A DNA stretch of 64,000 bases from Actinomycetospora endophytica. GTDB taxonomy: Bacteria; Actinomycetota; Actinomycetes; Mycobacteriales; Pseudonocardiaceae. The position numbers and the translations under genes are program-made. The stretch lies in contig NZ_JAJNDB010000002.1 in assembly GCF_021026375.1 (NCBI RefSeq), positions 682,001-746,000 of the forward strand. Direction: 5' to 3'. The notes under the pieces were generated by a model. The model saw only the letters and a list, made by a program, of their open reading frames with translations, did not search any database and was not told the origin of the DNA. Position 1 is the stretch's first letter; the number at the start of each line of letters is the position of its first letter. Shown here piece after piece: positions 32,073 to 40,641 of the stretch.

Positions 32073-32606
32073 CTAGGACACCGGCGGTCCGGCCCGGGCC
32101 GAACCACGCCGCCGTGCCCCGTCGTGTCCCTCCAACGCGGCGAACGCGCGGGCCAGACGATGCTGCTGCTCGGCCGTCGGGATCAGCGGGGGCCGGTCGG
32201 CGATGGGCACCACCCCGTCGATGTCGCAGGGATCCACCCGGTACGCGTCGAGCAGGTCCCCGTCGATCCGGACGGGGACCCGGGAGCGGTGCGCGAGGGT
32301 CAGCGCGTCGACCATCGACGTCTCCCGGCCACCTTCCGGCGGCAGCACCGGCTCCCGGCCGGGCTCGACCGGCGCGACCACCGCGTACAGGTTCCCGCCG
32401 GCGTCGCCGTCGAGCCGGACGGTCATCTCCCGCTGCGGCGATGGCCGAGGCAGCCACGGGTCGAGCACCCGGGCGAAGCCGGGCAGGTCCCCGGGCGGCA
32501 GTGGCACCGCGATCAGCCGCGGGACGTCGCGGTCGTCGCTCAGGACCGCGCACGGCTCGTCGAAGAGGGCACGGCGGGCCAGGGCGACGAGTCGCACGAC
32601 GGGCAT
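32073..32606 (-). CDS. conserved-looking hypothetical protein
   Basis: A 177-residue soluble protein I do not recognise. ATG 32606 has GGAGG seven bases upstream. The text alternates short strands and turns (MTVRLDGDAGGNLYAVVAPV, TLAHRSRVPVRIDGDLLDAY) and the last 20 residues are Arg/Gly-rich. No membrane segment or signal peptide. It follows the repair methyltransferase on the same strand, 62 bases downstream, so the two may share a transcript. Confidence 0.6.
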   Translation of the reverse strand: MPVVRLVALARRALFDEPCAVLSDDRDVPRLIAVPLPPGDLPGFARVLDPWLPRPSPQREMTVRLDGDAGGNLYAVVAPVEPGREPVLPPEGGRETSMVDALTLAHRSRVPVRIDGDLLDAYRVDPCDIDGVVPIADRPPLIPTAEQQHRLARAFAALEGHDGARRRGSARAGPPVS

Positions 32607-32668
32607 GGCCGTCCCTCCGCTCGCTCTCTCCTCGCCGGCGGCGCATCCTCGCACGTCGCCGGGGCGCA

Positions 32669-33301
32669 TCAGCGCGTCTGCGCGCCTCGCAGGGCCACGA
32701 AGCGCACCGGCCCGAGCTCCTCGGTGAGGCCGGCGCGGCACCGCAGCAGCATCCCGTCGCGGTCGGGTCCGACCGGGGCGACCAGCACGCCGCCCGGGGC
32801 CAGCTGCTCGAGCAGTGCCGGTGGCAGCTCCGGGGCCATCGCAGTCACCGCCACGGCGTCGAAGGGCGCCCGGTCCGGCGCGCCGAGCGCCCCGTCGGCG
32901 TGCCGGACCTCGACGGCGCCGAACCCGGTGGCGTCGAGGGCGTCGCGCGCCGAGCGCGCCAGGTCCTCGTCGTACTCGAGGGTCACGACCTCGGCTGCGC
33001 AGGCCGCGAGCACCGCGGCCGCGTACCCCGATCCCGTCCCCACCTCGAGGACCCGTTCGGTCCCCGTCAGCTCCAGTGCCTCGGTCATCCGCGCCACGAT
33101 GGACGGCGCCGAGACGGTGGCGTCGGCGTGGATCGGGAGCGGGCGGTCCTCGTAGGCGAGGTCCGCGAGATCGGCGGCCACGAAGCGCTCGCGGGGGACG
33201 AGGTCCATCGCGGCGAGCACCCGGGGGTCGCGCACGCCCTCGTGGCGCAGCGCCTCGACCATCCGGTGCCGCCGTGTCGCGGCCGGCTCGGGTGACTCCA
33301 T
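32669..33301 (-). CDS. pcm: protein-L-isoaspartate O-methyltransferase-like
   Basis: A 210-residue class I SAM methyltransferase of the PCMT family, which repairs isoaspartyl damage. Features: RDPRVLAAMDLVPRERFVAA, the YEDRPLPIHADATVSAPSIV substrate region, SAM motif I VLEVGTGSGYAAAVLA, and the post-motif text DAVAVTAMAPELPPALLEQL and GGVLVAPVG. The usual 'PxxH' and 'T...P' positions are slightly diverged (Thr-Val-Ser-Ala-Pro), so substrate preference may differ. ATG 33301 follows GAGGG by seven bases. Confidence 0.8.
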   Translation of the reverse strand: MESPEPAATRRHRMVEALRHEGVRDPRVLAAMDLVPRERFVAADLADLAYEDRPLPIHADATVSAPSIVARMTEALELTGTERVLEVGTGSGYAAAVLAACAAEVVTLEYDEDLARSARDALDATGFGAVEVRHADGALGAPDRAPFDAVAVTAMAPELPPALLEQLAPGGVLVAPVGPDRDGMLLRCRAGLTEELGPVRFVALRGAQTR

Positions 33302-33399
33302 GGCAGTGCCCTCCCGGCCGTCGTCGGGGAGGCGGCGGCGCAGGCTCTCGACCGGTGCCGACGGATTTTCCCGGCCGAGCGCCTGCCGCACCAGACGCA

Positions 33400-33690
33400 T
33401 CACCCGCCGGAACGCCCCTCCCGACGGGCCTCGGCGCCGGTCTCGCCGGCGTAGCCCTCGTCGAGCCCGGCGGCGCGTCCGACGAAGACGTCTGTGTCGG
33501 CCGTCCCGGTCACCGATCCGGAGTCGCCGGTGTGCCGGGTGTGGCAGCCGCCCGCGGGACGGCTGCCCGCGGTGGCCGGGTCGTGTCCCACGTCCTGTTC
33601 CGAGGGCTGGGCGGACACCGGTCGTCCGAGACGACCGTCGTCCCCGCGCAGGCGGTCCAGGAAGCGGGTGAGTGCGTCGGAGAGCGCCAC
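33400..33690 (-). CDS. small hydrophilic hypothetical protein
   Basis: A 96-residue protein starting at GTG 33690 with AGGAG eight bases upstream. The first 20 residues form an amphipathic helix ([19 protein letters not shown]); the rest is Gly/Asp/Arg/Thr-rich and probably disordered ([18 protein letters not shown]). No family recognised. It lies upstream of the repair methyltransferase on the same strand and divergent from otsA, a setting compatible with a stress-related small protein. Confidence 0.5.
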   Translation of the reverse strand: MALSDALTRFLDRLRGDDGRLGRPVSAQPSEQDVGHDPATAGSRPAGGCHTRHTGDSGSVTGTADTDVFVGRAAGLDEGYAGETGAEARREGRSGG

Positions 33691-33843
33691 GGTGGTGCTC
33701 CTCTCGTCGTGGTCCGTCCGAGGGGTTGTCGGTGGGCGGGGTCCGCGAACCGTGTCGGAGCCGGACGTGTCCGCCGCGGACGGCCCGGGGTAGCCGCCGC
33801 TCCGTGACCGGGAGATCGGACGACGGGAACGGAGCGACGTCGG

Positions 33844-33885
33844 ATGGCCGAGCAGGCCCGCAACCAGGCCGCCCAGCAGGAGTGA
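33844..33885 (+). CDS. 13-codon leader ORF coupled to otsA
   Basis: ATG 33844 opens a frame of 13 codons ([13 protein letters not shown]) whose TGA overlaps the otsA GTG as GTGA. The Gln/Ala-rich peptide is unlike its surroundings. Because the terminating ribosome ends on the otsA start, this frame could couple or tune otsA translation. Another 13-codon frame with the same arrangement precedes the mce operon at 54402. Confidence 0.45.
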   Translation: MAEQARNQAAQQE

Positions 33886-35315
33886 GCACCGTCGACCTCG
33901 TCGTCGTCGCCAACCGCCTCCCCGTGGACCTGGTGACCGGCGACGACGGCGTGGGCCGGTGGCAGGCGGCTCCCGGCGGCCTCGTCACCGCGCTCGCGCC
34001 CGCCCTGCGGGACCGCGGCGGGGCGTGGGTCGGCTGGCCCGGCGTGCCCGATGCCGCCCCCGAGCCGTTCACCGACCCCGAGGTCGGCGACGACGTCGTC
34101 CTGCACTCGGTGGCGCTGGACGCCGAAGAGATCGCCGCGCACTACGAGGGCGTCGCCAACGCCACGCTCTGGCCGCTCTACCACGACCTGATCGCCGCCC
34201 CGGTCTACGACCGCGACTGGTGGGAGACCCACCGCCGCGTCAACGCCCGGTTCGCCCACGCGGCCGCCGAGGTCGCCGCGCCGGGCGCGACCGTGTGGGT
34301 GCAGGACTACCAGCTCCAGCTCGTGCCCCGGATGCTGCGTGAGCGCCGCCCCGACCTGCGCATCGGCTTCTTCCTGCACATCCCGTTCCCGCCGGTGGAG
34401 CTGTTCCAGCAGCTGCCGTGGCGCACCGAGGTGGTGCAGGGGCTGCTCGGCGCCGACCTCGTCGGCTTCCACACCCCCGGCGGCGCCCGCAACTTCCGCT
34501 GGCTCGCGCGCCGGCTGTGCGGCGCGGACGTCGACGACTCGCCGATCGGGCTGCGGGAGGCCCCCGGCGAGGTCCGGCTCGACGGCCGCACCACCCGGGT
34601 CGGTGCGTTCCCGATCTCGGTGGACAGCTGGGCGCTCGCCGAGCGCGGTGCGGATGCGACGACGGCGGAGCGCGCGGCCGAGGTGCGGGCCGGCCTCGGG
34701 GATCCCGGGACGGTGCTGCTGGGGGTCGACCGGCTCGACTACACCAAGGGCATCCAGGCCCGCCTCGAGGCGTACGGCGACCTGCTCGCCGACGGGCGGC
34801 TGGACCCGGCGTCGACGGTGCTGGTGCAGGTCGCGACGCCGAGCCGCGAGCGGGTCGATGCCTACCGGCGGACCCGCGAGGAGGTCGAGCGCATCGTCGG
34901 ACGCCTCAACGGCGACCACGCCGACCTGGGCCGACCCGTCGTGCACTACCTGCACCGCCCGCTGCCGCCCGAGGAGCTGGCGCCGCTCTACCTCGCCGCG
35001 GACGTCATGCTGGTCACCCCGTTGCGCGACGGCATGAACCTCGTCGCGAAGGAGTACGTCGCGACCCGCCCGGACGACAGCGGCGCGCTGGTGCTCTCCG
35101 AGTTCACCGGCGCCGCGGAGGAGCTCACCGAGGCGTGGACGGTCAACCCGCACGACGTCGACGGGGTGTCGGCCGCGATCGCCGACGCCGCGGCGTCCGG
35201 CGGCACCGACGACGGCCGCGCCCGGATGGCGGCGATGCGCACCCAGGTCCGGGAGCACGACGTCGCCCGGTGGGTCGAGGCGTTCCTGGACGCGCTCGCC
35301 GGGCCCGACGTGTGA
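33882..35315 (+). CDS. otsA: trehalose-6-phosphate synthase
   Basis: A 477-residue GT20 glycosyltransferase that joins UDP/ADP-glucose and glucose-6-phosphate to trehalose-6-phosphate. Diagnostic text: [12 protein letters not shown] at the N-terminus, [65 protein letters not shown], and [18 protein letters not shown] near the donor site. Starts at GTG 33882, overlapping the leader ORF. No otsB phosphatase gene lies next to it. Trehalose protects against osmotic and desiccation stress and feeds actinobacterial glycolipids. Confidence 0.93.
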   Translation: MSTVDLVVVANRLPVDLVTGDDGVGRWQAAPGGLVTALAPALRDRGGAWVGWPGVPDAAPEPFTDPEVGDDVVLHSVALDAEEIAAHYEGVANATLWPLYHDLIAAPVYDRDWWETHRRVNARFAHAAAEVAAPGATVWVQDYQLQLVPRMLRERRPDLRIGFFLHIPFPPVELFQQLPWRTEVVQGLLGADLVGFHTPGGARNFRWLARRLCGADVDDSPIGLREAPGEVRLDGRTTRVGAFPISVDSWALAERGADATTAERAAEVRAGLGDPGTVLLGVDRLDYTKGIQARLEAYGDLLADGRLDPASTVLVQVATPSRERVDAYRRTREEVERIVGRLNGDHADLGRPVVHYLHRPLPPEELAPLYLAADVMLVTPLRDGMNLVAKEYVATRPDDSGALVLSEFTGAAEELTEAWTVNPHDVDGVSAAIADAAASGGTDDGRARMAAMRTQVREHDVARWVEAFLDALAGPDV

Positions 35316-35323
35316 GAGCTCGT

Positions 35324-35355
35324 CCCGTCGTCGGGTCTAGGTTCCCGACGACGGG
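35324..35355. terminator. bidirectional hairpin terminator
   Basis: Perfect 12-bp arms (CCCGTCGTCGGG and complement) with the 8-base loop TCTAGGTT lie between the converging otsA and the hypothetical gene at 35337, whose TAG stop is within the loop. No long T-tract, as is usual in high-GC actinobacteria. Confidence 0.7.
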
Positions 35356-35711
35356 TCGGCGTCCGGCTCCGGGGTGGTCACGCCGAGCCGGCGATCGGCC
35401 GGCGTGGACGGGTCGGGCTCCGGCTCGAGGACCACGCCGCTCTCGCCGATCGGGTGGGCGTCCCCCTCGACCGCCCACGTCCGGCCGGCCCGGTCCTCGA
35501 CCTCCGCGCCGACCGGGATGTCGCCCTCCGGCCCGGCGGGCACGTCGAGACGGCCGCCGTAGCGGAGCTCGTCGCCGTCCTTCCGCAGCCAGGCGTCCCG
35601 CGGGTCGCCCACCGGGCTGGGCAGGGCACCGTCGGTGGCCGCGTCGTCCGGCGTCCGGTCGGGCCGGGGCCGCACCGGCGCGTCGTCGGGGACCTCGCCG
35701 GAGCTGGTCAT
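35337..35711 (-). CDS. acidic hypothetical protein
   Basis: A 124-residue Asp/Pro-rich acidic protein. ATG 35711 has GGGAGGG seven bases upstream. N- and C-terminal thirds look disordered ([34 protein letters not shown]). The centre ([40 protein letters not shown]) has the strand-turn pattern of a small beta domain. No family recognised. It follows the RraA gene on the same strand. Confidence 0.55.
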   Translation of the reverse strand: MTSSGEVPDDAPVRPRPDRTPDDAATDGALPSPVGDPRDAWLRKDGDELRYGGRLDVPAGPEGDIPVGAEVEDRAGRTWAVEGDAHPIGESGVVLEPEPDPSTPADRRLGVTTPEPDADPSSGT

Positions 35712-35781
35712 CGTCCCTCCCGGGAACTCGGTCGTGATCGTCCGGACGCCGCCGGGTTCCCCGCCCGGACGCCCCCCACCC

Positions 35782-36486
35782 TCAGGGCAGCTCGACGCCC
35801 GCGCCGCGCCGCTTCTCCCGGATCACGTCGTCGATCCCGGTCGCCGCGGACAGCGACGCGCCGCCGCGGATCGTCTCCAGCCACGCGGACTCGCGCTCGT
35901 CGACCGCACGGGTCAGCGCGACCACCTCGTCGACGTGCTCGCGGGGGACGACGACCACGCCGCTCGCGTCGCCGCGCACCACGTCGCCCGGGCGCACGGT
36001 CACCCCGCCCAGCTGCACCGTCACGTTGATCGCGCCCGGGCCCTCGTTCGACCCGGTCGCGGGGTGGGCGTTCCGGGCGAAGGTCGGGGTCCCGACGTCG
36101 TCGATGCCGTCGAGATCGCGGACGGCGCCGTCGACGACGGTGCCCACCGCGCCGGCCCGCGACAGGACGCTCGACACGATGTCGCCGAGCACCGCGGCAT
36201 CCGTGCGTCCGCCGCCGTCGACGACGAGCACGTCGCCCTCGCGGGCGAGGTCGGGCGCCTTGAGCACGAACAGGATGTCGCCGGGCTTCGTCCACACGGT
36301 CAGCGCCGGGCCGCAGAACCCGGTGCCGCCCGCGAGCCGCGCGATCCCGGGACCGACGACCGCGACCGGACCGCCGCAGTCCGCGATCTGGGTGCTCGGG
36401 AACGTGGCCAGCGTGGCGACGGAGGCCGGGTCCGGGCGGTGGTCGTCGGTGACGATCGCCCACTGCTGCGGGTGCGACTTGCTCAT
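35782..36486 (-). CDS. RraA-like/4-hydroxy-4-methyl-2-oxoglutarate aldolase family protein
   Basis: A 234-residue protein of the RraA fold. The N-terminal QIADCGGPVAVVGPGIARL, the core DILFVLKAPDLAREGDVLVV followed by DGGGRTDAAVLGDIVSSVLS, and VGTVVDGAVRDLDGI (Arg-Asp of the metal/oxo-acid site) match this family, which includes HMG/CHA aldolases and oxaloacetate decarboxylases. Its ATG overlaps the stop of the GH1 gene (ATGA), so the two are coupled, although a metabolic link between them is not obvious. Confidence 0.82.
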   Translation of the reverse strand: MSKSHPQQWAIVTDDHRPDPASVATLATFPSTQIADCGGPVAVVGPGIARLAGGTGFCGPALTVWTKPGDILFVLKAPDLAREGDVLVVDGGGRTDAAVLGDIVSSVLSRAGAVGTVVDGAVRDLDGIDDVGTPTFARNAHPATGSNEGPGAINVTVQLGGVTVRPGDVVRGDASGVVVVPREHVDEVVALTRAVDERESAWLETIRGGASLSAATGIDDVIREKRRGAGVELP

Positions 36487-37751
36487 CGGGTGCTCCCGGT
36501 CGTCGACGGTGCGGCGGAGGCGTCCTGGGTGGCGACCGCGTCGTGGAGCGCGGTGAGGTCGCCGGACCGCGCGACCTCGCCGAACAGCTGGGCGCTGCGA
36601 CGCGGCTCCCGGCGGTACCCGTCGGCCCGGTCGACCCCGACGAGGCCGAAGGTCGGCGCGTACCCGCGGGCCCACTCGAAGTTGTCGAACGAGGACCAGT
36701 AGAGGTAGCCGCGGATATCGACGCCGTCGGCCATGGCCCGCTCCAGTTCGGTGAGGTGGCTGTCGAGGTAGCGCACCCGCTGCGCGTCGTCGGCGGTCGC
36801 GATGCCGTTCTCGGTGACGACGACGGGCAGCCCGGTCTCCGCGATCCGCCGCAGCATCACCCCGAACCCGGCCGGGTGCACCTCCCACCCCATGAGCGTG
36901 GTCTCGGCGCCCTCGGGTGGCGGCGCGGTGTCCAGCCCGCCGCCGGAGGCGTCCATGCGGGTGCGGGTGTAGTACTGCAGTCCGACCCAGTCGCCGACGT
37001 CGCCGCCGGCGCGCAGGTCGTCGATGTGGTGGTCGACCATCACCGCGCGGGCCATCCCGGCGGCGCCCTCGTCGGCGTCGTCACCCGGGCGCAGCGGCTC
37101 GATGTAGGGCAGGTGCAGGCAGGTGCCGATCTTCGGCGTGCCGCTGGCCGCGCGGATGGCCTCGACCGCGGTCCGATGGGCCTGGCCGAGGGTCGCGTTG
37201 CACGCGATCGCCTCGCCGACGTCCTGGTGGCCGGGTGGGAACTCGCCGTTCAGGTAGCAGCCGAGCGCGACGATCTGCGGTTCGTTGATCGTGCACACGT
37301 AGGGCATGCGGTCGCCGAGCGCGGTCGTCACGTGCTCGACGTAGCGGCCGAAGATCTCCAGCGCGTCGTCGGCGAGCCACCCACCCCGTGCTGCGAACCA
37401 CCGCGGCAGCGTGAAGTGGTAGAGCGTCACGAACGCGGTGAGCCCGTGCGCGGCGAGGCTGTCCAGCACCCGGGCGTAGTGGTCGAGCGCGGCCCGGGAG
37501 AACTCGCCCGGGGCCGGTTCGATCCGCGACCACTCGAGCGAGAGCCGGTGCGCGTTCTGCCCCGACGAGGCGAGCAGCGCGAAGTCGGCGTCGTAGCGGT
37601 GCAGGTGGTCGATCGCGTCCCCGGAGGACTCGACGGCGGGGGAGGCCGGGTCGTGCTCCCAGTCCCACCAGTCGTTGTTGTGGTTGCCGCCCTCGACCTG
37701 GTGCGCCGCGGTGGCGCTGCCCCAGAGGAAGCCGGTCGGGAAGCTCGGCAT
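36483..37751 (-). CDS. GH1 family beta-glucosidase
   Basis: A 422-residue retaining glycoside hydrolase of family 1. Glu157 in CTINEPQI is the acid/base, Glu314 in VVVTENGIA the nucleophile; the N-terminal FPTGFLWGSATAAHQVEGG and the C-terminal YLYWSSFDNFEWARGY (aglycone/glycone pocket) are canonical. No signal peptide, so cytoplasmic hydrolysis of beta-glucosides or related glycosides. First gene of a two-gene operon with the RraA-like protein. Confidence 0.92.
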   Translation of the reverse strand: MPSFPTGFLWGSATAAHQVEGGNHNNDWWDWEHDPASPAVESSGDAIDHLHRYDADFALLASSGQNAHRLSLEWSRIEPAPGEFSRAALDHYARVLDSLAAHGLTAFVTLYHFTLPRWFAARGGWLADDALEIFGRYVEHVTTALGDRMPYVCTINEPQIVALGCYLNGEFPPGHQDVGEAIACNATLGQAHRTAVEAIRAASGTPKIGTCLHLPYIEPLRPGDDADEGAAGMARAVMVDHHIDDLRAGGDVGDWVGLQYYTRTRMDASGGGLDTAPPPEGAETTLMGWEVHPAGFGVMLRRIAETGLPVVVTENGIATADDAQRVRYLDSHLTELERAMADGVDIRGYLYWSSFDNFEWARGYAPTFGLVGVDRADGYRREPRRSAQLFGEVARSGDLTALHDAVATQDASAAPSTTGSTR

Positions 37752-37841
37752 CGCGCTCCTCTCCCACGTCCGCGCCGGGTCCGGGCGGTCCGATCATGAT
37801 CCTGCCGCCCGGGGACCGGCGGACGCCAGCAGGGACCGCGG

Positions 37842-37871
37842 GCGGTTGCGTCGTCCACGAAACGCAACCGC
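37842..37871. terminator. hairpin in the GH1/membrane-protein gap
   Basis: Perfect 10-bp arms (GCGGTTGCGT and complement) with a 10-base loop between the divergent GH1 gene and the small membrane protein gene. Between divergent genes it is more likely a 5' leader hairpin or a protein-binding site than a terminator; I cannot tell which. Confidence 0.4.
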
Positions 37872-37973
37872 TGATCCGATACATCACTCGAACGGACGTG
37901 TAGCAGCTGGCTTTCGCGCGCGATTACACCACTGACCGTAAGCGTCGCCAGCCGCCCCGAAGGAACCACCGCC

Positions 37974-38297
37974 ATGACCACCGCCGCTCAGCCCCAGCGC
38001 CCGTCCCAGTCCGTTCCCGCTGTCACCGTCGAGCCCGTCGCGCTCGAGCCCGCCGTCACCCCCGCCGCGGTGGTCGAGCCCGAGCTCGGTCCGCTCGTCG
38101 TGCCCGAGTCCGAGCTCGACCTGCGTCCGGCGGTCACCGAACCGCCCTCGGCCCGCTCGCTGCGGGCGACCAAGGACGTCAACGGCATCTACCACTCGAA
38201 CGCCGGCCGCAGCCTGATGTGGGTGACCTTCTGGTTCGTCCTCGCCGCGTGGGTCGTGCTGCTCGGCGGTATCGCCTACGCGGGATTCACGAACTGA
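37974..38297 (+). CDS. small single-pass membrane protein
   Basis: A 107-residue protein: about 60 residues of Pro/Val/Glu-rich, probably disordered text (VTVEPVALEPAVTPAAVVEP), a short conserved-looking stretch (KDVNGIYHSNAGRSLMW), then one C-terminal hydrophobic helix (TFWFVLAAWVVLLGGIAYAG). AAGGAA lies nine bases before the ATG. A tail-anchored topology is likely. Function unknown. Confidence 0.6.
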   Translation: MTTAAQPQRPSQSVPAVTVEPVALEPAVTPAAVVEPELGPLVVPESELDLRPAVTEPPSARSLRATKDVNGIYHSNAGRSLMWVTFWFVLAAWVVLLGGIAYAGFTN

Positions 38298-38324
38298 TCC
38301 CGGGCTTCAGGTCGCCGACGGGGA

Positions 38325-38693
38325 CTACCGGACCGGACGGAGGTGACGCCGCGCGCGGTGCTTCGGCTCGCGCGCGCCGCGGCCGTCGTCGTTCCCGACG
38401 GCGGGCAGGACGGGACTCGTCGGACGGTCACCGCCCGTGGCCTCGCGACGCCGCAGGATGGCGTCGGAGAGCTGGGCGGCGAGGCGGGGCACATCGGGCC
38501 CGGACGTCCCGCTCGCCATCTCGACGGCGTCCGCGAGCGCGCTCGTGAGACGTGCGAGCTCGTCGAGCAGCTCGCCGCTCCACTCCTCCCGCTGCGCCGG
38601 GTCGGCGAGCAGGTGGCGTCCGGAGCGCTCGAGTTCACGGAGGGCATCGGTTGCGGCACGGGCCTGGGCGACGGCCGGGTCGTCGAACGTCAC
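38325..38693 (-). CDS. helical hypothetical protein
   Basis: A 122-residue soluble protein (VTFDDPAVAQARAATDALRE, DELARLTSALADAVEMASG, VPRLAAQLSDAILRRREAT), almost entirely amphipathic helix with a basic tail (KHRARRHLRPVR). GTG 38693 has GAGG nine bases upstream; GTG 38708 is an alternative. No family recognised; a four-helix-type bundle or coiled-coil partner protein is plausible. Confidence 0.55.
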   Translation of the reverse strand: MTFDDPAVAQARAATDALRELERSGRHLLADPAQREEWSGELLDELARLTSALADAVEMASGTSGPDVPRLAAQLSDAILRRREATGGDRPTSPVLPAVGNDDGRGAREPKHRARRHLRPVR

Positions 38694-38859
38694 GGCGCTG
38701 ATCCTCACCCATCCCCGCCGGGGTCCGCACGTCGGGGTCGGATGTCACGACGTGCCATCGTGTCGCTCCGAGACCGCGATCACAGGGCGGGACGGCCACT
38801 CCGTGGATATCGTGGCACTGCGCGCCAATAATGGCGTCACCGATCTCCGGAGTGCATCC

Positions 38860-40641
38860 ATGGCCCACACCGCGAGCCCGTCGTCCGCGACCGACCACGC
38901 TCCCGCGGCCCCGCCGGCCCGGGCGGGTCTGCTGCTCGGGGTACTCGTCGTCTCGGCGTTCGTCATGATCCTCAACGAGACGATCCTGTCGGTCGCGCTC
39001 AAGGATCTCACCGTCGACCTCGGGGTCTCGACGACGACGGTGCAGTGGCTGACCAGCGGCTTCCTGCTCACGATGGCCGTGGTCATCCCGATCACGGGGT
39101 TCCTGCTCGAGCGGTTCACGCCGCGCCGCATCTTCCTGATCTCGCTGACGCTGTTCAGCGTCGGCACGCTGATCGGTGCGATCGCCCCGGGCTTCGCGGT
39201 GCTCCTGGTCGGGCGCGTCGTCCAGGCGTGCGGCACCGCGGTGATGCTGCCGATGCTCATGACCACCGTGATGCGCCTGGTCCCGCCGGAGCGCCGCGGC
39301 GCCACCATGGGCACGATCACGATCGTCATCGCGGTGGCGCCCGCGATCGGCCCGACCATCGGCGGCGCGATCCTGGAGTACCTGGGCTGGCGCTGGATGT
39401 TCTGGCTCGTCCTGCCGCTCGCCGTCCTCGCGCTGATCGCCGGCGCGACCTGGCTGCGCATCCCGACGACGACGCGGGCCGTCCCGCTCGACGCCTCCTC
39501 GGTGCTGCTCTCCGCGATCGGCTTCGGCGGCCTGCTCTACGGGCTGTCCACGATCGGCGAGTCCGGCGGGGGGCACGCGCTGCCGCCGTGGGTGCCGATC
39601 GCGGTCGGCGTCGTCGCCCTGGTGCTGTTCGTGGTCCGCCAGTCGGGCCTGCAGCGCCGCGACCGCGCCCTGCTCGACCTGCGGCCCTTCACCCACCGGG
39701 CCTTCGGCGTCGCGATCGCGCTGAGCGTGCCGCTGTTCATGTGCCTCATCGGCGCCTCGTCGATCCTGCTGCCCCTCTACCTGCAGACCGTGCTGCACAC
39801 CAGCACCTTCGTCAGCGGGCTCGCGGTCCTGCCCGGCGGACTCGTGCTCGGCGTGCTCGGCCGGCCGGTGGGGGCGCTGTACGACCGCGTTGGTGCCCGC
39901 CCCCTGGTGATCCCCGGCGCGCTCGCGATGGCGGTCTCGCTGTGGCTGTTCGCCTCGCTGGGTCCTGGATCGCCGCTGGTCGCCGTGATCGGCATCCACG
40001 TCCTGCTCATGGGCGGGCTGGGCCTGATGATGACGCCGCTGATGACGTCGTCGCTCGGCTCGCTGCCCGACCACCTCTACTCCCACGGCAGCGCGATCCT
40101 CTCGACGCTGCAGCAGGTCTCCGGCGCGTTCGGCACGGCCGTGTTCGTCACCGTCGCCGCGCTCGGGACGGCGGACCCGAGCGGGGCCCCGGACGCGTCC
40201 GGGCTGCGGGTCGCGTTCGTGGTCGCGGGATGTCTCGGGGTGCTGGCGTTCCTCGCGTCGTTGCTGGTCCGGCGCCGGACGGCAGGGGCCGCGACGGACA
40301 CCACGACGGGCAGCGCGCCGGTCCCCGCCGACGCGACCGGGCGGCTTGACGGAGCCCGACCCGACGTCGGGATGCTCACCGGCTCCGTCGCGACCCGCGA
40401 CGGCACCGAGGCCGCGGTGACCCTGGTCGACGACCACGGCCGCCAGCAGGGGCGGACCCGCACCGTCGCCGGCAGCTGGTCGCTGCGCGTACCCGGGGCG
40501 GGGAGCTGGCAGCTCATCGTCAGCGCGCCGGGCCACGCCCCGCAGGCCCGCCGGGTGGTCCTGGCCGGGGTCGGGGACCGGTCGGACGAGCACCTCGACC
40601 TGGTCCCGACGGCGGCCCCGGCCTCACCCGCCGGGCGTTGA
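38860..40641 (+). CDS. DHA2-type MFS exporter with C-terminal carboxypeptidase-regulatory-like domain
   Basis: A 593-residue transporter. The 14-helix EmrB/QacA-like body shows NETILSVALKDLTVDLGVST, TVQWLTSGFLLTMAVVIPIT, GRVVQACGTAVMLPMLMTTV and APAIGPTIGGAILEYLGWRW, i.e. proton-driven drug/H+ antiport features. After the last helix comes a soluble tail of about 120 residues with GMLTGSVATRDGTEAAVTLV and GSWSLRVPGAGSWQLIVSAP, a carboxypeptidase-regulatory-like fold, as on the pump at 8000-9778. GGAG lies eight bases before ATG 38860. No regulator gene is adjacent. Confidence 0.87.
   Translation: MAHTASPSSATDHAPAAPPARAGLLLGVLVVSAFVMILNETILSVALKDLTVDLGVSTTTVQWLTSGFLLTMAVVIPITGFLLERFTPRRIFLISLTLFSVGTLIGAIAPGFAVLLVGRVVQACGTAVMLPMLMTTVMRLVPPERRGATMGTITIVIAVAPAIGPTIGGAILEYLGWRWMFWLVLPLAVLALIAGATWLRIPTTTRAVPLDASSVLLSAIGFGGLLYGLSTIGESGGGHALPPWVPIAVGVVALVLFVVRQSGLQRRDRALLDLRPFTHRAFGVAIALSVPLFMCLIGASSILLPLYLQTVLHTSTFVSGLAVLPGGLVLGVLGRPVGALYDRVGARPLVIPGALAMAVSLWLFASLGPGSPLVAVIGIHVLLMGGLGLMMTPLMTSSLGSLPDHLYSHGSAILSTLQQVSGAFGTAVFVTVAALGTADPSGAPDASGLRVAFVVAGCLGVLAFLASLLVRRRTAGAATDTTTGSAPVPADATGRLDGARPDVGMLTGSVATRDGTEAAVTLVDDHGRQQGRTRTVAGSWSLRVPGAGSWQLIVSAPGHAPQARRVVLAGVGDRSDEHLDLVPTAAPASPAGR

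Noticed and set aside
33882-35315. otsA-otsB fusion or operon
   Set aside because: The protein ends after the GT20 domain at 477 residues and no HAD phosphatase follows; the next gene is convergent.
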